64,000 nt of DNA from Balanoglossus misakiensis. Lineage: Eukaryota > Hemichordata. Below the pieces are notes generated by a model. That model had not been told where the DNA came from, searched no databases, and saw only the letters and a list, made by a program, of their open reading frames with translations. Positions 24,761-36,000 of the stretch are shown piece after piece (position 1 is the stretch's first letter; every line of letters begins with the position of its first letter). The DNA lies in contig CM082595.2 of NCBI GenBank assembly GCA_040954595.2, positions 372,001-436,000 of the forward strand. The letters are read 5' to 3'. Position numbers and translations under genes: made by a program.

Positions 24761-24845
24761 CTACTTGCAAGCCGATCACGAAAGTGATGCGCTAGTCCAT
24801 CTACTAACCTTGTTAATCTAGGCTAGAAAAAATCCTTTAACTGTA

Positions 24846-25768
24846 ACTAAAATTTGTAAGTTGTACAACTCTCAGTCTATCCGAAAAACACGGTCCCATG
24901 GATATCGGGCCATGGCTCCCAGAGTCCTTTGCGGAAGAGTTTGTTCTATTCAAAATGGCGGTGTACGGCTATGTTACTAGCGCCACCAACACGTTTACAT
25001 TTTCCTCACTTTTGTTTATTTGTTAAAAATGTACGACTATCGACTTTATATTGTAATCCATCCCTTCTAACGAAATGGCGAGTGTAAAATAAAACTTTTA
25101 AGTTGTAAAAACTCTCGGAAAACCCGAAAAATACGGTCTATGGATCGGGCCACGGAACGGCCGCCATTGATCCCAGAGTCCTTTGCGGAAGACATTGTTC
25201 TATTCAAAATGGCGGTGTACGGCTATGTTACTAGCGCCACCAACACGTTTACATTGTCCTCACTTTTGTTTATTTGTTAAAAATGTACGACTATCGACTT
25301 TATATTGTAATCCATCCCTTCTAACGAAATGGCGAGTGTAAAATAAAACTTTTAAGTTGTAAAAACTCTCGGAAAACCCGAAAAATACGGTCTATGGATC
25401 GGGCCACGGAACGGCCGCCATTGATCCCAGAGTCCTTTGCGGAAGACTTTGTTCTATTCAAAATGGCGGTGTACGGCTATGTTACTAGCGCCACCAACAC
25501 GTTTACATTTTCCTCACTTTTGTTTATTTGTTAAAAATGTACGACTATCGACTTTATATTGTAATCCATCCCTTCTAACGAAATGGCGAGTGTAAAATAA
25601 AACTTTTAAGTTGTAAAAACTCTCGGAAAACCCGAAAAATACGGTCTATGGATCGGGCCACGGAACGGCCGCCATTGATCCCAGAGTCCTTTGCGGAAGA
25701 CATTGTTCTATTCAAAATGGCGGTGTACGGCTATGTTACTAGCGCCACCAACACGTTTACATTGTCCT
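24846..25768 (+). repeat. Left arm of inverted array: 254-bp tandem units, forward
   Basis: The motif acggtc starts recur at 24890, 25133, 25387 and 25641, spacings 243, 254 and 254. The last unit is cut after 128 bases. Units are nearly identical. Diagnostic bases alternate: units 1 and 3 share TTTGTTC and ATTTTCC, while units 2 and 4 share CATTGTTC and ATTGTCC. This gives a 508-bp higher-order period. The outermost unit carries a cccatg variant. No coding function is apparent. Confidence 0.93.
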
Positions 25769-25819
25769 CTATGGCAAGCCAAACGTTGCAATATTCTTGA
25801 AAAACTATTTTCTTGTTGT

Positions 25820-26225
25820 ATAATTTTATTTTTATTCTTCAATTTTACGCTTGCTTTGGTCAAATTATATTTGTGTTCTTCAAATCTATATTCTTGTTCT
25901 TCAAATCTATATTCTTGTTCTTCGAATTCATTTTTGCTTTCGTCAATTTACATTCTTGTTCTTCGAATTCATTTTTGCTTTCGTCAAATTACATTCTTGT
26001 TCTTCGATTTCATTTTTGCTTTCGTCAAATTATTTTTGTGTTCTTCGATTTTATTTTTGCTTTCGTCAAATTATTTTTGTGTTCTTCGATTTTATTTTTG
26101 CTTTCGTCAAATTATTTTTGTGTTCTTCGATTTTATTTTTGCTTTCGTCAAATTACATTCTTGTTCTTCGATTTCATTCTTGTTCTTCAATTTCATTTTT
26201 GCTTTCGTCAAATTATTTTTGTGTT
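25820..26225 (+). repeat. AT-rich minisatellite, ~41-bp unit
   Basis: The core ttcttcgattttatttttgc plus tttcgtcaaattatttttgtg repeats with a 41-base period (starts at 26041, 26082 and onward), with degenerate and partial units before it. Strand asymmetry is strong: T-rich on the plus strand. It fills the spacer between the two arms of the inverted array. Confidence 0.9.
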
Positions 26226-26458
26226 CAAGGGAATGGGTGGTTGGCACAGTTTTTTTAAGGGAATGGGTGGTTAGCACAGTTTTTAAGGGAATGGGTGAGT
26301 AGCACAATTTTTTAAGGGAATGGGTGAGTGGCACAGTTTTTAGGGGAATGGGTGAGTGGCACAGTTTTTAAGGGAATGGGTGAGTGGCACAGTTTTTAAG
26401 GGAATGGGTGAGTAGCACACTTTTTAAGGGAATGGGTGGTTAGCACAGTTTTTTTAAC
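26226..26458 (+). repeat. G-rich minisatellite, 28-31-bp unit, ~8 copies
   Basis: Units begin aagggaatgggtg, continue (a/g)gt(t/g)(a/g)gcacag and end in a T run of variable length. Starts are near 26226, 26257, 26285, 26314, 26342, 26370, 26399 and 26426. It abuts the 41-bp minisatellite and is unrelated to it in sequence. Confidence 0.92.
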
Positions 26459-26549
26459 TTTGTCAGGTGACTACAATAGTTGACGCTGATTGGTTATTCT
26501 GTAACTACAGAGATGACCCCACAGTCCCAGAAGTATGGCGGCTATCTTG

Positions 26550-27615
26550 AGGGATCCATGGGCCGTAACCGTGTTTTTCGGTTGTCCGAGAGTTTTTACA
26601 ACTTAAAAGTTTTATTTTACACTCGCAATTTCGTAAGAAGGGGGATTACAATATAAAGTCGATAGTCGTACATTTTTAACAAATAAACGAAAATGTGGAA
26701 AATGTAAACGTGTTGGTAGCGCTAGAAACATAGCCGGACACCCCCAGATTGAACATAGAACAATCTCTTCCGCAAAGGACTCTGGGTTCAATGGCGGCCG
26801 TTCCGTGGCCCGATCCATGGACCGTGTTTTTCCGTTTTTCCGAGAGTTTTTACAACTTTAAAGTTTCATTTTACACTCGCTATTTCGTTAGATGGGGTGG
26901 GTTACAATATAAAGTCGATAGTCGTACATTTTTAACAAATAAACAAAAGTGAGGACAATGTAAACGTGTTGGGGGCGCTAGTAACATAGCCGGACACCCC
27001 CATTTTGAATAGAACAATCTCTTCCGCAAAGGACTCTGGGTTCAATGGCGGCCATTCCGTGGCCCGATCCATGGACCGTGTTTTTCGGGTTGTCCGAGAG
27101 TTTTCACAACTTTAAAGTTTCATTTTACACTCGCTATTTCGTTAGATGGGGTGGGTTACAATATAAAGTCGATAGTCGTACATTTTTAACAAATAAACAA
27201 AAGTGAGGACAATGTAAACGTGTTGGGGGCGCTAGTAACATAGCCGGACACCCCCATTTTGAATAGAACAATCTCTTCCGCAAAGGACTCTGGGTTCAAT
27301 GGCGGCCATTCCATGGCCCGATCCATGGACCGTGTTTTTCGGATTGTCCTAGAGTTTTTACAACTTAAAAGTTTTATTTTACATTTCGTTAGAAGGGGTG
27401 GGTTACAATATAAAGTCGATAGTCGTACATTTTTAACAAATAAACAAAAGTGAGGACAATGTAAACGTGTTGGTGGCGATAGTAGTACAGCGCCCTCTAG
27501 AGACGAGAGAAAGAGTAAGAGAGTCTGGGTAACCGAGACTATGGGATCCATGGCCCGATTCATGGGATCGTGTTTCTCGTCGTCCGAGAGTTGTGCAACT
27601 TACAAGTTTTATTTA
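26550..27615 (-). repeat. Right arm of inverted array: 254-bp units, reverse
   Basis: The reverse complement of the left-arm unit recurs with accgtg or variant starts at 26568, 26821, 27075, 27329 and 27567 (spacings 253, 254, 254 and 238). The outermost unit has the catggg variant, mirroring the outermost unit of the left arm, and holds unrelated sequence near 27,480-27,540. Units within this arm resemble each other more than those of the left arm. Confidence 0.93.
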
Positions 27616-27625
27616 ATATATTTTC

Positions 27626-27718
27626 CTAGCGCCACCAACATATTCACATTCCTCAATTTTGTTAAAAATAAGCGACTACCGGACTTTATATCGTAACCCA
27701 CCCCTTCTAACGAAAATG
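27626..27718 (+). repeat. Diverged partial array unit, forward orientation
   Basis: This stretch matches the ctagcgccaccaaca ... cccttctaacgaaa part of the forward unit with substitutions and small gaps. It lies just outside the reverse arm and is more diverged than any other copy. Confidence 0.8.
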
Positions 27719-28710
27719 ACAACAAAACGTATATGTTTCACATATTAAAAGTTTATTTATTCAATCATGAAAATATTGGATAAAACCAACTTTAAAATAC
27801 TGATTGTTTTCCTAAAAGGCTAGATTCCAGTTTTGTCATAAATCCCTGGACGGAAATGGAAATTTATGTACACCAACAGCAAAATATACAGACTTAGTAC
27901 ATATGGTACAAATATCACTTATATTTGATGAGGTTCATGCAAGATACACTTGGTAAATATTGTCTTAATACTGATAAACGCAATGTGTATGTTAGCATGC
28001 TGCAGGTCAGCAACTCATCATTGATTGGGTAATTTATATGCAAATATGTGTTCAATATTTGCATATCATATGATTTCATTCAGCCAATAGAATGTGATGG
28101 TATATTTCACAGGCAAGCAAGCTCGCAATGTTGAATATTTACTTGCGGTTTGCTGTTCATACATGCCATGGCTCAGATCAAAATGATCTAACAAAGTAAT
28201 CAATTTCACAAGTAACAGACATATTTGCATATCTGAAACTCACCAATCAAGGTCCCGCTCCAGAGCTGCAGCTACACACATCATTACGAACCAATCACAT
28301 ATAAAGCTGCAAAGTTCAAATTCTAGAAAAAGGGAAAACACTCTTGTTAAATCACTAACGCTCTCTTACTCATAAAAATATGTTAATTTTGCACATGCAA
28401 GCATTCATACACTCACACATCTCCTACATATTAGTCTAAATTGTCAAAAAAAATCGCTATGTATCAAGGTATCTAAATCAAGCTGGATGTAATGGAAGAT
28501 TGAATGAAACATAATAATCATTTAAGTTTTCATTGAAACGCAGTCAATTCTTTGTTTGTGTGTTGCTGTGCATACAACACATTTTACTTGTAAGGTTTGA
28601 GAATTTTAAGTTCGATAATATCAGACACTGTGTCCTTGAACAAGCACTTGAACCCTTCTATAAGTAGCAACACACATTTCTGCTTAATTCTGTTATTACA
28701 TGTGTGGATC

Positions 28711-28752
28711 ACAGACGTATGCTGTTGCCCTCATGGCCAGTCAATATATGTA
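28711..28752. repeat. Solo arm of foldback element 2
   Basis: cagacg(t/a)tgctgttgcc followed by ctcatggccagtcaatat matches the right end of the 13.6-13.8 kb element with about two differences. The other arm is absent, so it is a truncated copy. Confidence 0.75.
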
Positions 28753-28882
28753 TGTTATTGCAATAAGTTTAGTTCATTCCATATACCATGATTATTCGGG
28801 AACTGAACACAACACTTACATGTAAAACTTTTCTTTTGAAAATAAAAGAAACCACATAACTGTTGACCATATGAACTAAAGA

Positions 28883-28970
28883 CTAACCCTTTCCTCCCTG
28901 TTTCCCTGTAAATAGGATCAACTTCGCCACGGAAAACAATGTAGCAAGATCCAATACAGTTTGTAAAATG
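28883..28970. mobile_element. Possible third, degraded piggyBac-like MITE copy
   Basis: CTAACCCTTTCCTCCC and an internal ggaaaacaatg resemble copies 1 and 2. The far end (aaaatgggatag) is not clearly a terminal inverted repeat. Probably an old or truncated copy. Confidence 0.4.
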
Positions 28971-29713
28971 GGATAGATCTTTGCTCCTTCAGATTCTGGA
29001 ATGCTTAATTATTTTGGCAAATGGAAATTTGAAAGAAATTTGCATACCCAAATTATGTAAAGCAAAGTGAACATAAATATTGATTTGTAAATAAAATAAA
29101 AAGCTATAAGTTCCTCTAAGTATCAAGTGAAAATTTCACCAATCAATAATTTGTACATGTCATTATGGAATGAAAATTATAAAATATGACTTCATTCTCT
29201 GTGTGAATATAGACTGTCCTAATTACTAGCTGAATAATATGAATGTCGAAGCCAAATCCACCTCCTACCTATATTCTTTGGTATGATCCTCCATTCTAAC
29301 AATGGATGGGTGAGTCAACTATGAGATAGGTAGAAGTGTGTAAGTTCTAGATGAGATTTGTGCGTCTGTGTGTGTGCAGCACTTTAGATTTTGGACAGAA
29401 TGGCTCATTTCTCAGGAACAGACACTGGTTTGAAACGGAAAGTGTTAAACTCAAGTTCCAGAAAATCTTGCCTTTTGACAGTATGAGCAAAAGTATAATG
29501 ATTGTGCCTGATTGGCAAGTAATCTGAATATCTTGCAGGGCAATGATTGATATTGGAGTCTTATTTTCAGCCCAATCTCTACTTGTATGGGCAACCCAAT
29601 AAGTTAATTATCTGGACCCTGAAACAGATCCTCATAAGCCTTATGAACATGTCTACCACCATTTCAGTGGCAGAAAGAGCCCTTCCAAAGTAAAGTCTAC
29701 AGACATCATAAAG

Positions 29714-30039
29714 TTATGATGCAGCCCCAGATGATCGACTCCCACTAGATGACTTGTACGTGGTTTCAGTCGGAGCTAAATACGGCGACACTTTCTTCCT
29801 GGTTGGTGAAATGCCAGGTCGTCTCTTGGGTGGTGACTGCGATCGTGTCGTCTGATTTGCCATGCTCCGTGGACGCGCACTACGAGGGGCAACTGGATTC
29901 TCAGCTGTCTGACTTCCTCCACCTCCTCCAGCCCCTCCACTGCCAGAACCATTGAACAGCATTTTGAAATTTTTCAAGGACTTGAGTGGCATGATTGGCT
30001 TGGCTTTTCGACTCTTCTCAAAGATCTCGAGTGTCAAAT
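29714..30039 (-). CDS. TTLL10: TTLL10-like exon L: C-terminal tail and stop
   Basis: The final 326-nt exon follows aatttcctttcag. It completes the conserved TLDLTLEIFEKS helix, then continues as a low-complexity basic tail with a Gly run (GSGSGGAGGGGG), an SPPKRRPG motif and a Ser-rich end. TAA is at 29716-29714. The tail is not alignable to a domain and is probably disordered. Confidence 0.88.
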
Positions 30040-33000
30040 CTGAAAGGAAATTAAAAAGAAATCATCCATGAGTGGATAAAAATACTGCTTTTCAAGTCAA
30101 TAAATAATATTGCCGGTACTTGTCACTGAATTAGATTATTGTAGAAATAAAATTACAGCAATTTTGAAATTGCACTGTTTTAATCATTATTTGAGATACA
30201 GTATGCATGATAGAGTGGGCAGAACCAAATTGTACATTGCACGTTCTGCAGCCATACATTATTCGCTCTTGACTTTTCATGCAACACAAGTACTTACCTA
30301 AAGTCTCTTCAATGACACCAGGAATGACTTCCAACAGAGCTTCACAATTGACATGCAAAGCTGGATTGACATTGATTTCCAGCAACCAAACTTTCATGTC
30401 CGTGTCCAGCAGGAAGTCAAAGCCATAGAGATCAAAATATCCCAATTTGCACTGAAGTTTATTCTTCACAGAGTGGAAACACTGAAGCATGATTTGATTC
30501 ATCCGTTTCTGTGGCAACAAAAAAGGAGAAGACATAATGTAATGATAGTTTTAACACAAAGAATATGAACACATTCAAATTTTATGAACATGTTTTGAAT
30601 ATAAAAAAACTTTTGAACTGAAAAGTTGGAAGTTGACATAAGCACACAACAAACTTTACCCTCTTGTCATGATTTCAAACAATCCTTCATATCATTCGGT
30701 TTCAGCGAGCCATTCGATTCTAGATGAAAGAACACAAGTCTCAAAATACTCACTGTTAAGTATCCATACACCCAATTTTCAGGCAAGCCTTTTTCTTCCG
30801 CAAGATTTGTGGTGACATATTCGTTGAATTTATCCATACTCCATGCTGTGTCCTCTTTCATAGCTTCATAATTGGGATCCTTTTTCTGGACATACTACAG
30901 AAAAATAATTTTGGTAAAATATCTTTAGTTTTGGCAATGTGAAATCTATAAATGTCTGCCTTTGTGATACATTAGGTTACTGTGTTTGTCAAATATTTGA
31001 TTTGAATAAAGTCAGTCGTTTTCTACGGTATGTGATTTTAACCAGGTTGATAAAATCATGATGCCGTCACACACTGAAATAACACAGTCAGAATGTGATT
31101 GGTGGGTTGACATGTCAATCATCTTTCTCCCACTTACCTGATTGGTCAGATGTGCTACCAGGTCCTTGCCTTCTGGGTCGTAGTCTTGGCACGAGAGTCG
31201 AAGGTATCCTTTGTGGTAGAACACCATGAATGGATTTGTGCAGCCAATCAGCAAATACGCCCTGATATCAAACTTCTTTCCGTTCAGAAGTAACGGGTTT
31301 GGAACATACCTGTGGGAGGGGGGGGGGGAATCAAGGATCAGTTTGAGGTTACAGAGTATTTCTTTTATTTTCACTTTGTGATGAAATAAAGTGAAGTAGA
31401 CATGGAACTTTCTGCAGCTCATAACAAATCAAAGGTTACATACCTTTGTATAAGCCTCTGCATGGGAGGCAATCTAGATTTCTTTCTTTGTTGTGGTTGT
31501 GTCGGCGCTGCGGCAGTTTGATCTGGATCCTCAGTGGGCGGATATTTCTTCTTCAGCTCTGTGATGTCATCCACCAAGTAGATACCTTTACCCTGATTTA
31601 AACCAGTTGGCTTACAGATCCAGGTCTCTCCCTCTGCAAAACAAAACAAAACACAGTGACATCTTGTGAAGCATTTCTTTGCAAATCATCATTCTACTCA
31701 CTGAGATATGTTGAATGACCATTTATGACTATTCAATCTAACCCAAATAATGTCAAAGGTTAGCGACTTTCCTTTTAAGACTGAAAAATTGGGATCTTTG
31801 TAGTAGAAAAAGTTCACTCACCTTTGAAAGTGTCAAAGAAAGCATCACGATCAGATTTGTAGTCAAGGATGTAGGTCTCCGGAACAAATTCCTCCATTTT
31901 GAGCAATTTGGGTTGCTTCGTCCCCTTCTTGACACGGTCCATCACTCTCTCGTATTCTCTCAGACTGTTAATCAAACCAACCTTGGTGGCCAGTAGACTA
32001 CTATTTGGAATTCTGTTGACTAGTTGTTCACCTGAAAAGGCAGGAACAAACAAGTTTGTCATTAGCTGTTCTAATTTCACCATTTTGCAAGTAGCTATTG
32101 ACATATATAAATTTTGAAAATCACAACAATGTTATTAGATTTTTCCCCTTTCAAAGTCAGCTTATGAAAAGATTAGAAAAGCCAATGGCTGTGATGTCAT
32201 CAAGTGCACAGCGCCCCCTCAGATCGTATCCTTTACCCGCACTGCTGTCAGCCACCTACGTCCCCCTATGGCATTTAAGCTCGACTCAAAGCAAGTTCCA
32301 AGATTAAAATCAAACATGGTAAACACTACAGCAAAAAACATTCTTGAAAAACGCTTGTAATTGCCAGTAAACAGATAGCATCAGACAGGAACGGATGGAT
32401 CCAAGTTGTTTCCATATTTTGCCAATTCCTCCCGGGATCACTTAGTCTAAAGGGCTGAAGAGGGCACACTGCTAGATGATATGAGGGAAAACGTTGAAGT
32501 CAAGACTTAATCTTCATCTTATGCAAGCCATAGGCATTTTATGTACGTTTAGCGACATTACCTCTTGGGATATTTAGAATCAACCAACAGCATGAATAAG
32601 TTAGTGTGCAAAAATTTAGAGATGATGGGAGACTTAATTTTTTATGGCGCAATTCAGAATTGTCAAATGTTACTGTAGCAGATAACTCAACCCACTTCTT
32701 TCTGAAGACTAATGGTTGACGTGATAAAATCAGACTTGTGTGTTTGCTGATGTTTTCTGAACCAGAGACGAAAAATCCCAACCATTAAGTCAGATTTGTT
32801 GCTAAATGTCAGGTCCATCAAAGACCAAACATTTTTTTTAGAATATGTACAAACAAAGAAGATTGTGTGATTATCTTGGTGATAGGACCTTCAAAATTTT
32901 ATGAAGGAAATTATATGAAAGGAAAATGATTCAGACTTTCATGTCTTTTTTTTACCAATTTCTACATTTATTCTTTGCTAATGGGAATCTGTTCCTACTG

Positions 33001-36000
33001 ATAATTCATGGATACTTCAATATATTCCTTCAGATTTCATGAGTTTAAGGAGTTATTCGTATGAAAAGGAAAGTCTGACAAATATAGGTTACATTGACAT
33101 ATGTAAATTATATCAATTAAAGCAAAAACTCTGACAGATAGATATTCTGATGACATTTACAATTAAATTTTTCTCCTTTTCCCCTGATGCTTCTGTTATG
33201 CCTGTTCCCTGCTGATCAGGCCACTGACAACAATGTCAAATATTGAGATTGCCACAGTCAGTATGTTCAGTGACGGGAATTAGAAAGGCTATCTTTTGGC
33301 CTCTGTCGATGGAACCCATGGATTTTCGCACACGGACGTCAATCATTTACGCCCCCAAGGGTGGCGTTTTGAGCCGCAAACTGATGAAAAAATTGGCTGA
33401 ATATTGAAAGTGTGCAATATGAAGTAATGACACTGTGACTCGAGCAACCGACGTTATCAAACTGCTAAATGAATCTGTGGTTCCAGGAAAATAAAATGTC
33501 AGCCCACAGGAATATTACCTTGCTACAATTAATTATTTCAGTATCCCTGGGAGGGATGTGGTACATGCTTGAAAAGATTTTGATCAAATTTGGTCATTAT
33601 CAGTGAGAAATTATTTGTGATGAAAACAGAAATGAGAGGAAACACTGCAAAACTGTTCTCGCTACTTCACAGATCTAGTTCGATATTTAATGAACTGAAT
33701 CATATTTTTTGTTGTTCAACAGATAAATTATTCAGCTGCACAAAAATTGGCGATATTCAAATTGATTGTGCTACCAGTAATATTAAATCATACATCATGA
33801 TAAAACCCAACACTGGTGATATAATTCATGATAGACTTCTGTCGTAAAGTGTAGTTTAGCTCAAGTAAAAAAAATAGTTTCCTTCTTGAATTTTTATGAC
33901 CAATTATAAATCAAATCTGAAAGGAATGCCAGCAAAACTGGAAAAGAAGAGTGTGAGAAATATTACAGAGACAGCTGAGCCATGAACAGACAGCCCCAGG
34001 TAGGATATTCCGCGACAGAACCTTGTACACATTTACAAGTCATATATCACAGCGCAGCTGAACAGATGGATTTGTCAACCAAAGAAAATTGAATCAGAAT
34101 TACTTTTTTCCATTGTTGGGGATATTAGCAAATGAAAACTAATGATGCAAAGAGAATAATGCATGTGAGTAATAGTCAGATAGTTTCACATTTGCTCATG
34201 GCATGGTTTGTTTTCTTGAATGAATTCAAAATTAAATCTATTTTTCCTTGGGTGAGCCTTGTGCGATATACCCGTTGTACATTAGTCAAGTTTGATGGTC
34301 GAGATGAATTTGTGATCAAAGTTTGTCTGATAAAGATAACTTTAGATATCAATCATGCGACTTCTATCATGCAATGATTTTTCCCTGCCTGATGGCAGCC
34401 TTTGGCTACGTTGTTGTGAAAAAGTGCCGGTAATGCCTTCTGTTTGATTATCTTTTGATGGGGATGAAAATAAGATGGGGAGACTTCAGAGAGTTGTAGA
34501 GTTAGCTACAGCATCAGTGCCAACAACTGAGTGCAATTACCAAGATATAATTATACCAAAGTTAATGCAATATGACCAGAGATAAGGTGGAGGTCCCAAG
34601 AGACAGTCTTATCAAGAAACCAACCTTCGCGAAATGACTGGTAGTTAATGTTGCATTTGAGTTCCACCCATTTCAGTTTGAAGTCATCACACGCCTTATC
34701 TCGTATCCTACGCCATCCGCGAGCCAGTAATGGCGTTTCAATTCTGACAAAAACAAACAACCAATCAGGGTGAGTCCTCGGCTGTCAATCACACAGAGTT
34801 AACCATTAGTAGAAAAGGGCGGGGGAGTTTATTGTGTCGCTGAAACAAAAGGTTGCCTGTTTCCCATTTTACGCTTTTTGGAGGGGTGTCAGGGTGAGGG
34901 AAGGACTGTGACATGAAAGTGTGCCTGTAATAAAATATGGGGGGGGAGCATGTGGCAGGAAGCAGCAACACACTGGCATGCACATTGGGACATACCTTCT
35001 CTGAAAGTGGAAAAGTCAATATGACTTTTAAGCTCCACCCATTTCAGCTTGTAGCCATGACTGTATCTGTCTGAAATGCGCTGCCAGCCTTTTGCTAAGA
35101 GAGGTTCTGCAACTCTGAGATCAAGGAGCAAAAAAAGAAACAAAAACAATAACAGACTATGCAAGAACACACACTACAAGAAGCAAGATTTCAATATTCT
35201 AGGCTTGCAAAGTGCATCACAGAAAGAAAGCAGCAACTATAACAACATAGAGAAGTCACAAACACACTGAATAAAGGAAATAAGATAATACTTTCAGAAA
35301 CATCACCATAAAATGTGACTTTTCATGTTCTTTATGACCACAATGGTCCAATTTTCATTTTTCAGAAAGAGCAGAAAACGTACATGTACTGTAGAAAGTG
35401 CATGTTACTGTGGATGCGATTAAGGATCTTTAGATGTGAGACTGTTTGAATCTGAATGTGAGAAAAAAGTCTCAGTCAATTCAAGCGGTTTATCTCATTT
35501 CCCAGTGGACAGGATAAGAGCAAAGCCACGGACAGAACAGATACAACGATGGTACAACGTGGAATGTATTATGTACACTGCATGCTTGGGGAGTTCAAGT
35601 GATTCATGGAGTAAACGTTTGAATGACATGGAAATTTTTTCACTCAGGAAATGGAATGAGTAAAACGATGGCCATGAAATGTTAATGTGTGTAATGGGAA
35701 TACGTTAACAACCTTTTATCTTATCGAACACAGTGAAATGATATGGAAATATATAATGAGATTTGAAAAGTATAATATGAGGTTATGTACATGCAATTAA
35801 CCCTTTGCACTCTGAACCCCTGGTATGAGTATGGGAGAATTTTTGTGTTTTCCCAGAACTTGGGTACACAATAATATGTGTCTGGTTCTGTATTAACATT
35901 AAAGGGCCCTATCTGTAACTTCTGGCAATTTTTCAGAGATCACACCTTTAGTTTGCCAATAATTTGTGATAACTGGGAACTTAAATTGACAATTTCTCGT

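Larger units (their letters stand above)
27719..29713. other. Region downstream of the TTLL10-like gene
   Basis: It holds the 3' UTR of the minus-strand gene (extent unknown), the truncated foldback arm and the third MITE-like copy. No further exon was seen. Confidence 0.5.

Noticed and set aside
25691-26302. 203-codon plus-strand frame with repeated hydrophobic peptides
   Set aside because: It is the translation of the 41-bp minisatellite, equally open in the other two frames.
27186-27563. 125-codon minus-strand frame
   Set aside because: It spans tandem array units; the same peptide fragments recur wherever the unit recurs.
24846-27718. Regular direct repeats considered as a CRISPR array
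   Set aside because: Units are 254 bp, contiguous and without spacers, in a eukaryotic context. No CRISPR-like array occurs in the window.
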